64,000 nucleotides of DNA, taken from contig NZ_WNKT01000009.1 of the NCBI RefSeq assembly GCF_009720725.1, positions 49,958 through 113,957 on the forward strand, written 5' to 3'. Numbering within the stretch: position 1 is the stretch's first letter; each line of letters begins with the position of its first letter. The DNA comes from Allochromatium palmeri (GTDB lineage Bacteria; Pseudomonadota; Gammaproteobacteria; Chromatiales; Chromatiaceae). Under the pieces are notes generated by a model. That model had not been told where the DNA came from. It saw nothing but the letters and a program-made list of their open reading frames with translations, and did not search any database. The position numbers and the translations under genes are program-made. Shown in pieces: positions 36,839 through 45,837 of the stretch.

Positions 36839-37513
36839 TCAAGCGCCTGGATGGTGCGACTGGAAGGCGTGCGTCTGATCGACATGCCCATAGAGCCGTT
36901 CGCGCTCGATGTAGTCGAGCACGGCATCGGGGAGCAGATAGCGTGGACGGCGACCGAGCGCGATGAGTTCGCGGAGGCGTGTCGACGAGATATCAAGCTG
37001 AGTCAGGGTCTGGAACAGGATACGCCCGCCCGGTCGCTCTGCCAGACAGCGCGCGTTCTCGCAGACCCGTTCCAGATAGAGCTGCCGCAGGGCGGGACTG
37101 GCGACCGGATCATGTCCGGGGCGACGCATGACCACCAGATGCGCCAGCTCCAGGATCTCCAGCGGACGATGCCAGTCGAGAAAACCGCCATAGGCATCGG
37201 CGCCGACCAGGAGACAGAGTGGACGCTCAGTGCCGAATTCGGCGCGCAGCGAACGCAGGGTGTCGAGTGTATAGGAAGGACCGTCGCGATGCAGCTCGCG
37301 TCGATCCAGCACGAACCCTGGCGCGTCGGCGAGCGCCGCTTCCAGCATCGCCAGACGCTGCTCGGTGCTGGCCTGGGGTTGCGGACGATGGACCGCGATC
37401 CTGAGCGGGATGAAGCGCACCTGATCGAGCGCGAGTGCCTGGAGACAGTCCAGGGCCGCGCGCAGATGACCGTAATGGATGGGGTCGAAGGTGCCGCCGA
37501 GCAGACCGATCAT
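36839..37513 (-). CDS. nadD: Nicotinate-nucleotide adenylyltransferase
   Basis: NadD converts nicotinate mononucleotide to deamido-NAD. The 224-residue product has the nucleotidyltransferase start MIGLLGGTFDPIHYGHLRAA, with GGTFDP and the HxGH motif, and the C-terminal ISSTRLRELIALGRRPRYLLP. In related bacteria it directly follows proA; here an SqrD-like gene and a small gene lie between them. Confidence 0.96.
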   Translation of the reverse strand: MIGLLGGTFDPIHYGHLRAALDCLQALALDQVRFIPLRIAVHRPQPQASTEQRLAMLEAALADAPGFVLDRRELHRDGPSYTLDTLRSLRAEFGTERPLCLLVGADAYGGFLDWHRPLEILELAHLVVMRRPGHDPVASPALRQLYLERVCENARCLAERPGGRILFQTLTQLDISSTRLRELIALGRRPRYLLPDAVLDYIERERLYGHVDQTHAFQSHHPGA

Positions 37514-37586
37514 GGGCGCACCGGACGTGCTGACGGCACCAACGCCTGGGTCGAACCGGGGCGCCCGGCGCCCCGTCGCTTCGACA

Positions 37587-37745
37587 TCAGTTGTGCGACT
37601 TCATCAACAGCTTGAAGATTTTGAAGTTGATGATCCAGAAACGCATGAACTGCCATGGAATGGACTGGCGCATATAGCGCGTGAAACCGGTCGGGACCGG
37701 CGGATAATAGGCTTGCTGATAGGGTTCTTTGTTCTTCGCGGGCAT
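37587..37745 (-). CDS. 52-residue membrane-associated protein after the SqrD-like gene
   Basis: A short gene just below the size usually called. The protein starts MPAKNKEPYQQAYYPPVPTG (Pro/Tyr-rich), followed by an aromatic and basic segment (YMRQSIPWQFMRFWIINFKI, then FKLLMKSHN) that could be a membrane-bound helix. ATG 37745 has AAGAGGAG at 9 bases, a strong ribosome site. It begins 38 bases after the stop of the sulfide:quinone oxidoreductase gene on the same strand and is probably cotranscribed. A role as partner or membrane anchor is inferred only from position. Confidence 0.7.
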   Translation of the reverse strand: MPAKNKEPYQQAYYPPVPTGFTRYMRQSIPWQFMRFWIINFKIFKLLMKSHN

Positions 37746-37783
37746 TGGCGGCGCTCCTCTTGAGACAGGTACAGTAAATGTCC

Positions 37784-39241
37784 TCAGTCCGGCAGGACCG
37801 ACCAGCCCGGACGCAGCTTGGCCTGATAGATGAAGACATGATGCAGGAGGTACTTCATCCAGTGCCCGGCCAGACCGATTTCGCCGAAGGTCAGATCCAT
37901 GTCGCGCCCGTACTGCGGATAGGTCTCGTAGTCCGGCACCACCGGGAAGACGGTCATGGTCGCGGCCGTGCCCTTGAAGATGTCCATGCCGGTCGAGGCC
38001 ACGCAGGCGGCGCCCATCTCGCCCATCGACGCCGTATGGGTCAGCTCGGTGGCCCCATTGAGCAGATCGCGGATGTTCTCGGCCACCGCCTTACCGATGG
38101 TCGCCGAGGGCATGCCGGTGCGCGGCGGCGTCGGGCTGATCTGCATACCGCTCGGACTTTTCATCACCTTGCTGATCGGATGCGGCGGGGCAAAGGCGAT
38201 GCCGATAGCGAAGATATTCTTGTAGTTCGGGGTCTGATAGGTCTTCGGCCAGTCGGCCTTGCTCCACTCCTCGAACGGCTTGGGATTATAGTCGGCGTCG
38301 ACCTTCATGAAGCCATTGGGCGCGAAGAGCTGCTCGGTGATGTCGGCCCCGGACTTGTCATAGGCTTTGAGTCCCACGCCTGAAAAGGGCGGGATGAGCA
38401 TGGAGAAGTCGAACTCCAGCTCGTGCTGGCTGCCGTCGAGCTGCTCGTAATGGATCTTGCCTGGCTCGACTCGGGTCACGGCCGCGCGCGTGATCCACTC
38501 CATGCCGCGCTCGACCATCAGCGACTCACCGAACACCTTGCCATTGGTCACATAGCCGCCGCGGGTGATATGCACGCCGCCCATGCCGAAGTCGCCAAGC
38601 TCGTACTCGTTGCTGATCCAGACCACGCGCGCTAGATGGCGCACGCCGGCCTCGCGCAGGACATGATCGACGTTATAGATGTACTCGAAGGCGGCGCCCT
38701 GGCAGGTGCACATGCCATGCCCGGTGCCGATGACGAAAGTCTTGCGCGCGCCAGCTTTCATCTCCTGGACGCACTTCTGGAGCTGTTCGTTGGCCTCCAG
38801 CGCATGGGACGGGGTGCAGACCGACATGGTGTAGCCCTTCTCCGGCCCCAAGCCCGGTGTGGCGTCGAAGTTGAGCTTAGGCCCCGTGGCATTGACCAGA
38901 TAGTCGTATTCGATTTCGTCGCTCTGTCCGGCGCGGGCTGCATCCGTGTACTCAATCGAGACGAAAGGACTTTCGTGACCGGCGCCGCCTTCGGGGTTGA
39001 TCGAGAGGGCGCGTGCCTGCCGGAAGTCGACCCTGATCTTTTTGTAGATGCGGTCCAGATCGAAGGTGACCTGGCGCTCGGTCATCTGCCCGACGCCGAC
39101 CCAGATGTTGGACGGAATCCAGTTCCATTTGGCGTTGGGCGAGACCACAGTGATCTGGTGCTGCTTGCCAACCCACTTGCCCAGATAACGGGCGGTCGTA
39201 TGGCCGGAGATACCGGCTCCAAGTATCACGATACGTGCCAT
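37784..39241 (-). CDS. Sulfide:quinone oxidoreductase-like flavoprotein (SqrD type suggested)
   Basis: Oxidises sulfide and passes electrons to the quinone pool from the membrane surface. The 485-residue product has the FAD-binding start ARIVILGAGISGHTTARYLG, NATGPKLNFDATPGLGP and a second GTGHG motif, and a C-terminal amphipathic region (GHWMKYLLHHVFIYQAKLRP) for membrane attachment. Candidate redox cysteines are Cys142, Cys178, Cys180 and Cys413, the pair 178/180 in GMCTCQG. It is longer than the SqrF-like protein at 51603, and I place it near SqrD, though the subtype needs a tree. It breaks the usual proA-nadD order. Confidence 0.78.
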   Translation of the reverse strand: MARIVILGAGISGHTTARYLGKWVGKQHQITVVSPNAKWNWIPSNIWVGVGQMTERQVTFDLDRIYKKIRVDFRQARALSINPEGGAGHESPFVSIEYTDAARAGQSDEIEYDYLVNATGPKLNFDATPGLGPEKGYTMSVCTPSHALEANEQLQKCVQEMKAGARKTFVIGTGHGMCTCQGAAFEYIYNVDHVLREAGVRHLARVVWISNEYELGDFGMGGVHITRGGYVTNGKVFGESLMVERGMEWITRAAVTRVEPGKIHYEQLDGSQHELEFDFSMLIPPFSGVGLKAYDKSGADITEQLFAPNGFMKVDADYNPKPFEEWSKADWPKTYQTPNYKNIFAIGIAFAPPHPISKVMKSPSGMQISPTPPRTGMPSATIGKAVAENIRDLLNGATELTHTASMGEMGAACVASTGMDIFKGTAATMTVFPVVPDYETYPQYGRDMDLTFGEIGLAGHWMKYLLHHVFIYQAKLRPGWSVLPD

Positions 39242-39396
39242 AGCAACACTCCTCCTAAAGCTTTTATTGTCGGTTCAGGTCACTGGATGGCTTTTGAGCG
39301 CGATCGGTCGAACCAAGTTCCGGACCGGCGGTCGCGATCTCGGCTGGAGTCGCATTCTTAACCGTCCGGTCGGACCTTGTCGAGTCCCGAAACCGG

Positions 39397-40671
39397 TCAG
39401 CCGCGCACCTCGCCATCGCCCAGCACCACGAACTTCAGCGAGGTCAGCCCTTCCAGACCGACCGGACCACGCGCGTGGAATTTGTCGGTGCTGATGCCAA
39501 TCTCGGCGCCCAGCCCGTATTCAAAGCCGTCGGCAAAGCGCGTCGAGGCATTGACCATGACCGAACTCGAATCGACCTCGCGCAGAAAACGGCGCGCGCG
39601 CGAGTAGTCCTCGGTGACGATGGCCTCGGTATGGGCCGAACTATGGCGGGCGATATGATCCATGGCCGCGTCCAGTCCATCGACCACGCGGATCGATAGG
39701 ATGGGCGCCAGATACTCGGTGTCCCAATCTTCATCGGTTGCCGGGATCGCGTCTGCGATGATCGCACAAGTCCGCGAACAGCCGCGCAGTTCCACGCCCT
39801 TCTCGCGATAGGCCGCGCCGAGCCGGGGCAGGATGGTCTCGGCCACGGGCGCATCGACCAGGAGCGTTTCCATCGTGTTGCAGGTGCCGTAACGCTGGGT
39901 CTTGGCATTCATGGCAATGGCGAACGCCTTGTCGAGATCGGCCTGTTCATCGATATAGACGTGACAGATGCCGTCGAGATGCTTGATGACCGGCACCCGC
40001 GCCTCACGGCTGATGCGCTCGATCAGGCCCTTGCCGCCGCGCGGGATGATGACGTCGATCGACTCGGGCATGGTGATCATAGCCCCCACGGCGGCGCGAT
40101 CGGTCGTGGCCACGACCTGGACGCCGTCCTCGGGCAGTCCGGCGCTCGCCAGCCCGGCCTGGATGCAGCGCGCGATCGCCTGATTGGACTCGAAGGCCTC
40201 CGAGCCGCCGCGCAGCACCGTGGCATTCCCCGACTTCAGGCAGAGTGCCGCCGCATCGGCCGTTACATTGGGGCGCGACTCATAGATGATGCCGACTACG
40301 CCGAGTGGCACGCGCATGCGCCCGACCTGGATTCCGCTCGGACGATAATCGAGATCCGTGATGGCGCCGACCGGATCGGGCAGTGCTGCGATTTGGCGCA
40401 CGCCCTCGATCATGGCGTCGATCCGGCTCGGTGTCAGTTCGAGCCGGTCGAGCAGGGCCGCGTCCAGCCCCTTGGCCGCGCCGGCCTCCAGATCGCGCCG
40501 GTTGGCCTCGGTAATGACGGCACGCTCGGTATCGAGCCGCTCGGCGATCGCCAGCAGCGCGCCATTCTTGGCCGCCGTGCTGGCGCGCGCGAGCTGGCGC
40601 GAAGCGGCTCGAGCGCGCTGCCCAAGGTCGGTCATGTAAGCTTGGATATCCTGAATCTCTGGATCGGTCAT
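39397..40671 (-). CDS. proA: Gamma-glutamyl phosphate reductase
   Basis: ProA reduces gamma-glutamyl phosphate in proline synthesis. The product (424 residues from ATG 40671) has [40 protein letters not shown] and [12 protein letters not shown] with the active Cys. A second ATG at 40635 aligns with the start of shorter ProA proteins; neither has a convincing ribosome site. It is transcribed toward the SqrD-like gene, with 155 bases between them in which I see nothing notable. Confidence 0.95.
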   Translation of the reverse strand: MTDPEIQDIQAYMTDLGQRARAASRQLARASTAAKNGALLAIAERLDTERAVITEANRRDLEAGAAKGLDAALLDRLELTPSRIDAMIEGVRQIAALPDPVGAITDLDYRPSGIQVGRMRVPLGVVGIIYESRPNVTADAAALCLKSGNATVLRGGSEAFESNQAIARCIQAGLASAGLPEDGVQVVATTDRAAVGAMITMPESIDVIIPRGGKGLIERISREARVPVIKHLDGICHVYIDEQADLDKAFAIAMNAKTQRYGTCNTMETLLVDAPVAETILPRLGAAYREKGVELRGCSRTCAIIADAIPATDEDWDTEYLAPILSIRVVDGLDAAMDHIARHSSAHTEAIVTEDYSRARRFLREVDSSSVMVNASTRFADGFEYGLGAEIGISTDKFHARGPVGLEGLTSLKFVVLGDGEVRG

Positions 40672-40875
40672 GGAGCGAAACCCGTCTCGATGGCGCATTG
40701 AAGCCATGGGATAAATAAGATTCATAATGCCATGATTCCCACGGACTTGACACAGACGCACGGCGCAAAGAAGCGCGTGTCTGTATTAAGATAGCCGCCC
40801 AGTCACCATGGCCGTATCTTCATAGAGGCTGGTGGCACCAATGCGACGAGGGACGATTGGAGGATCTTGATTGTC

Positions 40876-42771
40876 ATGGATAAAGAACGCTCCTGGTTCG
40901 CTGCCGAGTCGTCCTCGGATGCATCGCCTGGACAGCGCGCAACCCTGGAGCTGGTTGCGACCGCCGCCAATGCACAGACCCTGCTCCGATTGGAATCCGA
41001 GATCGAGGAGCGAACCGCCGAACTCCTGGCCGCCAACAGCGCCCTGCGCGAGAGTGAAGAGCGCTTCCGCCGTCTGTTCGAAGACACGCGCCAGCCGCTG
41101 TCGCTGATCGAGGATGGCCGCTTCATCGCCGTCAATCGAGCGACGGTCGCAATGCTGCGCCTGGAGCGGATCGAGCAGCTCGTCGGCCGTTCACCGGGTG
41201 AGGTCTCACCCGAGTACCAGCCCGATGGCCGGCGTTCCGACGAAAAGGCGCCGGCGATGATCCGGATGGCGTTCGAGCAGGGGTCGCATGCTTTCGAATG
41301 GGAGCATGTCCGCGCCGATGGCGAACACTTCCCTGCCATCATCCTGCTGACGGCCATCCGTGAGCGCGGCAAGGATCTGATGCATGTGGTCTGGAACGAC
41401 ATCAGCGAACAGCGGCGCGCGCTTGAACAGATCGAATATCTGGCCTTCCATGATGCCCTGACCGGGCTGCCGAATCGGATCCGCGGCCAGGACTGGTTGC
41501 GTCAGACACTGGACTCGGCGGCACACCACGGCGACGGATTGGCGGTGCTCTATCTCGACATGGATCAGTTCAAGTACGTCAACGACACCCATGGTCATGG
41601 CGTCGGCGACCAGCTCCTCAAGGGTGTGGCCGAACGGCTGAAGGCCCAGCAGCGCGAGTCAGACCGGCTCTGCCGACTCTCGGGTGACGAGTTCATGATG
41701 CTGCTGACCAAGATCGAACCCGAGCACCTGGTTCCGCGCGTCTCCGCCGTCTGCGAGCGGCTGCTGTCGAACCTTGCCGCCCCCTTCGACCTGGAGGGCG
41801 GTGTGCAGCTCGTCACCTCCTTCTCCATCGGCGTGGCGCTCTATCCGCGCGATGGCGCGGATGCCGAAACCCTGATGCGGCTGGCCGACACCGCGCTCTA
41901 CGAGGCCAAAAAGGCCGGACCGCATGCCTACCGCTTCTTCGAACCACGCATGAACATCGCGCTCAGACACTTCGTCGAGACGCGCGATGCACTGCGTCTG
42001 GCCTTGGAGCGGCGTGAATTCGTGCTGCACTATCAGCCGCAGTTCGATCTGCACGATGGTCGCCTGATCGGCGTCGAGGCGTTGTTGCGCTGGCAGCCGG
42101 CTGGTGAAGCGCATCCCCGGATGCCGGGTGTTTTCATTCAGGTCGCTGAGCACAGCGGGCTGATCGTCGCCATCGGACGCTGGGTACTGCGCGAAGCCTG
42201 CCGTCAGGCGGCGCTCTGGCGGGAGGCCGGCTGGCTGGACGTCAGCATGGCCGTGAACCTGTCGGCGGTGCAGTTTCGACAACCCGGACTCGAACAGGAT
42301 GTGATCGCCGCGCTCGCCGACAGCCGACTGGCGCCGCACCATCTGGAACTGGAGCTGACCGAATCCATCCTGCTGCAAGGCATCGACTCAGTGCTGGCCA
42401 CGGTCTCGCGCTGGAAGGCGCTCGGCATCCGGCTGTCGATCGACGACTTCGGCACCGGCTATTCCAGCCTGGCCTATCTGAAGCGTTTCAAGGTCGACAA
42501 GCTCAAGATCGACCGCTCATTCGTCTCCGACATCGCGCATGATGAAGAGGATCGCGCCATCGTCCAGGCGATCATTCAGATGGCGCACAGTCTCAATCTC
42601 AAGACCATCGCCGAGGGCGTCGAGAGCGCGGCGATCGAAGAGCGATTGCGCACCATGGGCTGCGAGGAGTCCCAGGGGTATTTCTACTCCAGACCGCTGC
42701 CGGCCGCCGAACTGGATGCGCTGGTCGCGGGCGCCGGCTCGACGTCCAGGGTCATCGAGTTGATGCCGTAG
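40876..42771 (+). CDS. PAS-GGDEF-EAL protein, predicted c-di-GMP phosphodiesterase
   Basis: A 631-residue cytoplasmic signalling protein. A short coiled coil (35-65) leads to a PAS domain (about 65-180), a GGDEF domain (about 190-350) and an EAL domain (about 370-620). GGDEF is SGDEF (269-273), with the inhibitory-site RESD intact, so cyclase activity is doubtful. The EAL domain is complete: EAL at 401-403, NLSAVQF, ELTES, DDFGTGYSSL, DKLKIDRSF and EGVES. The product most likely hydrolyses c-di-GMP. ATG 40876 has GGAGGA 11 bases upstream. Divergent from proA. Confidence 0.92.
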   Translation: MDKERSWFAAESSSDASPGQRATLELVATAANAQTLLRLESEIEERTAELLAANSALRESEERFRRLFEDTRQPLSLIEDGRFIAVNRATVAMLRLERIEQLVGRSPGEVSPEYQPDGRRSDEKAPAMIRMAFEQGSHAFEWEHVRADGEHFPAIILLTAIRERGKDLMHVVWNDISEQRRALEQIEYLAFHDALTGLPNRIRGQDWLRQTLDSAAHHGDGLAVLYLDMDQFKYVNDTHGHGVGDQLLKGVAERLKAQQRESDRLCRLSGDEFMMLLTKIEPEHLVPRVSAVCERLLSNLAAPFDLEGGVQLVTSFSIGVALYPRDGADAETLMRLADTALYEAKKAGPHAYRFFEPRMNIALRHFVETRDALRLALERREFVLHYQPQFDLHDGRLIGVEALLRWQPAGEAHPRMPGVFIQVAEHSGLIVAIGRWVLREACRQAALWREAGWLDVSMAVNLSAVQFRQPGLEQDVIAALADSRLAPHHLELELTESILLQGIDSVLATVSRWKALGIRLSIDDFGTGYSSLAYLKRFKVDKLKIDRSFVSDIAHDEEDRAIVQAIIQMAHSLNLKTIAEGVESAAIEERLRTMGCEESQGYFYSRPLPAAELDALVAGAGSTSRVIELMP

Positions 42772-42856
42772 CCCCCGGCCCTCATTCAATCGAACCACTG
42801 TTTAGCACGGGAGGTCTTGCGCGCGATCGGGTCGATCTCTATCAGGGCTTGAACGC

Positions 42857-42880
42857 AAAAGCCCGCCGGACGGCGGGCTT
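42857..42880 (-). terminator. Rho-independent terminator of the SCP2-like gene
   Basis: A 9-bp stem (AAGCCCGCC / GGCGGGCTT with short loop) is followed on the minus strand by TTTT. It lies 24 bases past the stop of the minus-strand SCP2-like gene, between convergent genes, and could serve the plus-strand gene too, although the T tract is on the minus side. Confidence 0.8.
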
Positions 42881-42904
42881 CGCGTGCAGATCGGGGTAAA
42901 CCGA

Positions 42905-43324
42905 TCACTTGATCTCGTCGGTGTCGAGCTGCTGCATCAGACCGAAGCTCTTGACGAAGGGATTGGCCATACGCGGATCCTTGATGATGGCCTTATAGTC
43001 ACCCACCTTGAACTTAAGCTTACCCGTTGCGAAAGCTGTGCCCATGGCCATCATGCCGATGCCGTTCTCGACCCATTTGAGCCAGTCCTTCAGATCAGCG
43101 CGCATGTCCCAGTTTGGAGCTGGATCGCTCTCGGACCAATCGCCGGCGCGCACACAGACGCCCTTTTCGACCACGAACACACCGCGCGGATTCTCTTCGT
43201 CCTTGAAGCCGCAGGTGATGACCGAGTTGAAATCGATCTCGGCGAGCTTGTCGCAAACCTCAGGCTCTTTGTTCCAGGCGTCCATGAGTTGTTTCATCCA
43301 GTCGTCAGAAAAGAGTGCGGACAT
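42905..43324 (-). CDS. SCP2 sterol-binding-domain-like protein
   Basis: The 139-residue product has no signal peptide and resembles single-domain SCP2 proteins: acidic N-terminus, DWSESDPAPNWDMRADLKDW, a Gly/Met-rich stretch (NGIGMMAMGTAFATGKLKFKVGD) and a C-terminal helix. Members bind hydrophobic ligands; some small bacterial ones sit near degradation genes. None is here, so no substrate can be named. Its own terminator follows. It is divergent from ubiG, with a 252-base gap that contains an 8-bp hairpin. Confidence 0.72.
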   Translation of the reverse strand: MSALFSDDWMKQLMDAWNKEPEVCDKLAEIDFNSVITCGFKDEENPRGVFVVEKGVCVRAGDWSESDPAPNWDMRADLKDWLKWVENGIGMMAMGTAFATGKLKFKVGDYKAIIKDPRMANPFVKSFGLMQQLDTDEIK

Positions 43325-43383
43325 TCTTATCGATCCTCCAGGGTGATCAGCGTGTCATTAGCGAGCTGGAATCAGCGTCGTCG

Positions 43384-43403
43384 ACGCGGGTCGAAACCCG
43401 CGT
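43384..43403. other. Hairpin in the divergent region before ubiG
   Basis: ACGCGGGT-CGAA-ACCCGCGT is a perfect 8-bp inverted repeat with a 4-base loop, lying between the SCP2-like gene and ubiG. The T run for an intrinsic terminator is absent, so an operator or RNA stem are possible. The remaining bases of the gap show no other clear element. Confidence 0.35.
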
Positions 43404-43576
43404 GCCTGTGGATTCTATCAGGATCGGCGCCCAGAATATCGAGCGACGCACGGCCTCGATGCACGGATTGCATCGGTTGCAACCCGTCGAAAACCACCTT
43501 TTTCACTCAGCGATCGGTGCTCGCGGTTTAGAATGTCGCGATCCTTTCGACAGCTTTGGAACACTTTGCAGACACC

Positions 43577-44299
43577 ATGAGCGAACATCACCCCAACGTC
43601 GATCACGCCGAAATCAGCAAGTTCGAGGCTCTGGCCTCGCGCTGGTGGGATCCGTACAGCGAATTCAAGACGCTCCACGACATCAATCCGCTGCGTCTGG
43701 ACTATGTTGAGCGCGGCGCCGGTGGACTGGCCGGCAAGCGCGTGCTCGATGTCGGCTGCGGCGGCGGCATCCTCTCCGAGGGCATGGCCCTGTGTGGCGC
43801 TCAGGTCACGGGCATCGACATGGGCGACATGCCGCTGCGCGTGGCCGAACTCCATACGCTCGAAAGCGGCGTGGATGTCGAGTATCGGCGCGTACCGGTC
43901 GAGACCCTAGCCCTGGAGCAACCCGACAGCTTCGATGTCGTCACCTGCATGGAGATGCTCGAACACGTCCCCAATCCGGCCTCGGTGGTCGATGCCTGCG
44001 CACGTCTGGTGCGGCCCGGCGGCTGGGTGTTCTTCTCCACACTCAACCGCCATCCCAAATCCTATCTGCTCGCCGTAGTCGGAGCCGAGTACATCATGCG
44101 CATGCTGCCGCGCGGCACGCATGACTATTCGCGCTTCATCCGCCCGTCCGAACTCGATGCCTGGATTCGTCCAACGGCGCTGCGCACCACGGACATGACC
44201 GGCATGGTTTACAACCCGCTCACCCAGGTCTACCGGCTCGACCCGCATGATCTGGACGTGAACTATCTCGTGACCTGTGTGCGCGATACCCATGGCTGA
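43577..44299 (+). CDS. ubiG: Ubiquinone biosynthesis O-methyltransferase UbiG
   Basis: UbiG performs both O-methylations of ubiquinone synthesis. The 240-residue product has the start [21 protein letters not shown] motif [26 protein letters not shown] and the C-terminal [15 protein letters not shown]. The ATG at 43577 fits the family; a slightly longer frame is possible. It overlaps gph by 8 bases, and ubiG-gph-yciK is a conserved gammaproteobacterial order. Confidence 0.97.
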   Translation: MSEHHPNVDHAEISKFEALASRWWDPYSEFKTLHDINPLRLDYVERGAGGLAGKRVLDVGCGGGILSEGMALCGAQVTGIDMGDMPLRVAELHTLESGVDVEYRRVPVETLALEQPDSFDVVTCMEMLEHVPNPASVVDACARLVRPGGWVFFSTLNRHPKSYLLAVVGAEYIMRMLPRGTHDYSRFIRPSELDAWIRPTALRTTDMTGMVYNPLTQVYRLDPHDLDVNYLVTCVRDTHG

Positions 44300-44984
44300 T
44301 CGGCGTCCGCCGCGCGATGGCGTCGTGCTCTTCGACCTGGACGGCACCTTTGCCGATACCGCACCCGACATGGCCGCCGCGCTCGACAAGCTCCTGCGCC
44401 GTCACGGACGCGCCCCCCTGCCCTTCGCACGGGTGCGGCCCTTCGCTTCGCACGGCGCGCCCGGCCTTCTCAGGGTCGGCTTCGGACTCACGCCCGAGGA
44501 TCCCGACTACGAGCCATTGCGCGGTGAATATCTGCGCATCTACGAAAGCGCCCTGGTCGAGCATACCGCCCCCTTTCCAGGCATGATCGAGCTGATCGAC
44601 ACCCTGGAGGCGCGCGGCCTGCCCTGGGGAATCGTCACCAACAAGTCGACGGCGCTCGCTGAACCACTCCTGGAGCGCATCGGCTTTCTGGAGCGTGCCG
44701 CCTGTCTGGTCTGCGGCGATACCACACCGCGCCCCAAGCCGCATCCAGACCCGCTGCTCTATGCCTGTGATCTCCTGGGCGTCGACCCTGAGCGCGGCTG
44801 GTACGTCGGCGACGCCGAGCGCGATATCCAGGCGGGACTGGCGGCCGGCATGGGCACGCTCGCCGCGCTCTTCGGCTATCTGGGGCCGGACGACGACCCT
44901 GGCGCCTGGGGCGCACATGGCATGATCGACCATCCATTGCAACTGCTCGACTGGCTCGCGTATGACGCCGCCAGCGATGCTTGA
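44292..44984 (+). CDS. gph: Phosphoglycolate phosphatase (HAD family)
   Basis: Gph removes phosphate from 2-phosphoglycolate, a by-product of RubisCO oxygenation and DNA repair. The 230-residue HAD protein has [15 protein letters not shown] (DxDGT nucleophile), the lid domain and [14 protein letters not shown], then [15 protein letters not shown] and [12 protein letters not shown] with acidic residues. ATG 44292 overlaps the ubiG stop. In autotrophic purple sulfur bacteria the glycolate role is plausible; substrate is inferred from the gene order. Confidence 0.9.
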   Translation: MADRRPPRDGVVLFDLDGTFADTAPDMAAALDKLLRRHGRAPLPFARVRPFASHGAPGLLRVGFGLTPEDPDYEPLRGEYLRIYESALVEHTAPFPGMIELIDTLEARGLPWGIVTNKSTALAEPLLERIGFLERAACLVCGDTTPRPKPHPDPLLYACDLLGVDPERGWYVGDAERDIQAGLAAGMGTLAALFGYLGPDDDPGAWGAHGMIDHPLQLLDWLAYDAASDA

Positions 44985-45018
44985 CCACCGAACAGACGAC
45001 TGAATACTGAAACCAAGC

Positions 45019-45795
45019 ATGTCCACAGAACCATCACCGTCCACTGCATCCTCGACCACCGGCACCCAACTCCAGGACCGCGTCATCCTCATCACCGGCG
45101 CCCTGGAGGGTCTGGGTCGCGCTGTTGCCCTCGCCTGTGCTGCCGAGGGCGCGACCGTCATCCTGTCCTCCTTCGATCAGGTCGACCTGGAGCCGGTCTA
45201 CGACCAGATCCTTGAGGCGGACCATCCCGAGCCGGCCATCCTGCCGCTGAATCTGGAGACGGCGAGCGAGCGCGACTTCATCGCCGCCGCCAACATTATC
45301 GGCGACACCTTCGAGCGGCTCGATGGACTGGTCCATTGCGCCGCCTCCGCGCCCTTCCTGAGCCGGATCGACGACTATGACGCCAGCGAATGGGAACGGG
45401 TCATCCGGGTCAATCTCAACGCGCCCTTCATGCTCACCCAAGCCTGTCTGCCGCTGCTGCGCCTGGCCGAGGACGCCGCGATCGTCTTCACCGCCGATCG
45501 GGTCGGGCGTCAGGGGCGCGCCTACTGGGGCGCCTATGCAGCCGCCAAGTTCGGCATCGAGGGACTGATGCAGGTGCTGGCCGAGGAAACGCGCGAGTCC
45601 GGCCATCTCCGCGTCAACAGTCTCGATCCAGGTATTCTGCGCACCGCGATGCGCGCCAACCTCTATCCGGGCGAGGATCCAAACAGCCATCCGGATCCCG
45701 CGACCGTAGCCGGCGCCTATGTGCAGTTGCTCGGCCCCGAGGGACGCGGACTGACCGGACGCACGCTGCGGGTCGAGAACGGCCGGGCCTGCTGA
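45019..45795 (+). CDS. yciK: YciK-type short-chain dehydrogenase with altered active site
   Basis: The 258-residue SDR protein sits after ubiG-gph, the normal place of yciK. It has the coenzyme motif ILITGALEGLGRAVA and catalytic YAAAK in WGAYAAAKFG, with VGRQGRAYWG as in YciK. The catalytic Ser expected 13 residues before the Tyr is Asp here (FTADRVGRQG), so classical SDR chemistry may be lost. The N-terminal 15 residues are Ser/Thr-rich. Function of YciK is not well known. Confidence 0.85.
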   Translation: MSTEPSPSTASSTTGTQLQDRVILITGALEGLGRAVALACAAEGATVILSSFDQVDLEPVYDQILEADHPEPAILPLNLETASERDFIAAANIIGDTFERLDGLVHCAASAPFLSRIDDYDASEWERVIRVNLNAPFMLTQACLPLLRLAEDAAIVFTADRVGRQGRAYWGAYAAAKFGIEGLMQVLAEETRESGHLRVNSLDPGILRTAMRANLYPGEDPNSHPDPATVAGAYVQLLGPEGRGLTGRTLRVENGRAC

Positions 45796-45837
45796 GGCCC
45801 GCACAGCCACAGATCGCCCGTTCGCTAGCGCGCGCCC

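Noticed and set aside
40803..41402. Minus-strand frame rich in Arg and Ser opposite the PAS-GGDEF-EAL gene
   Set aside because: Overlaps the PAS domain coding region and has no ribosome site or motif.
43384..43403. Hairpin read as a tRNA T arm
   Set aside because: The loop is only 4 bases and lacks the TTC sequence; no acceptor or anticodon arm surrounds it.
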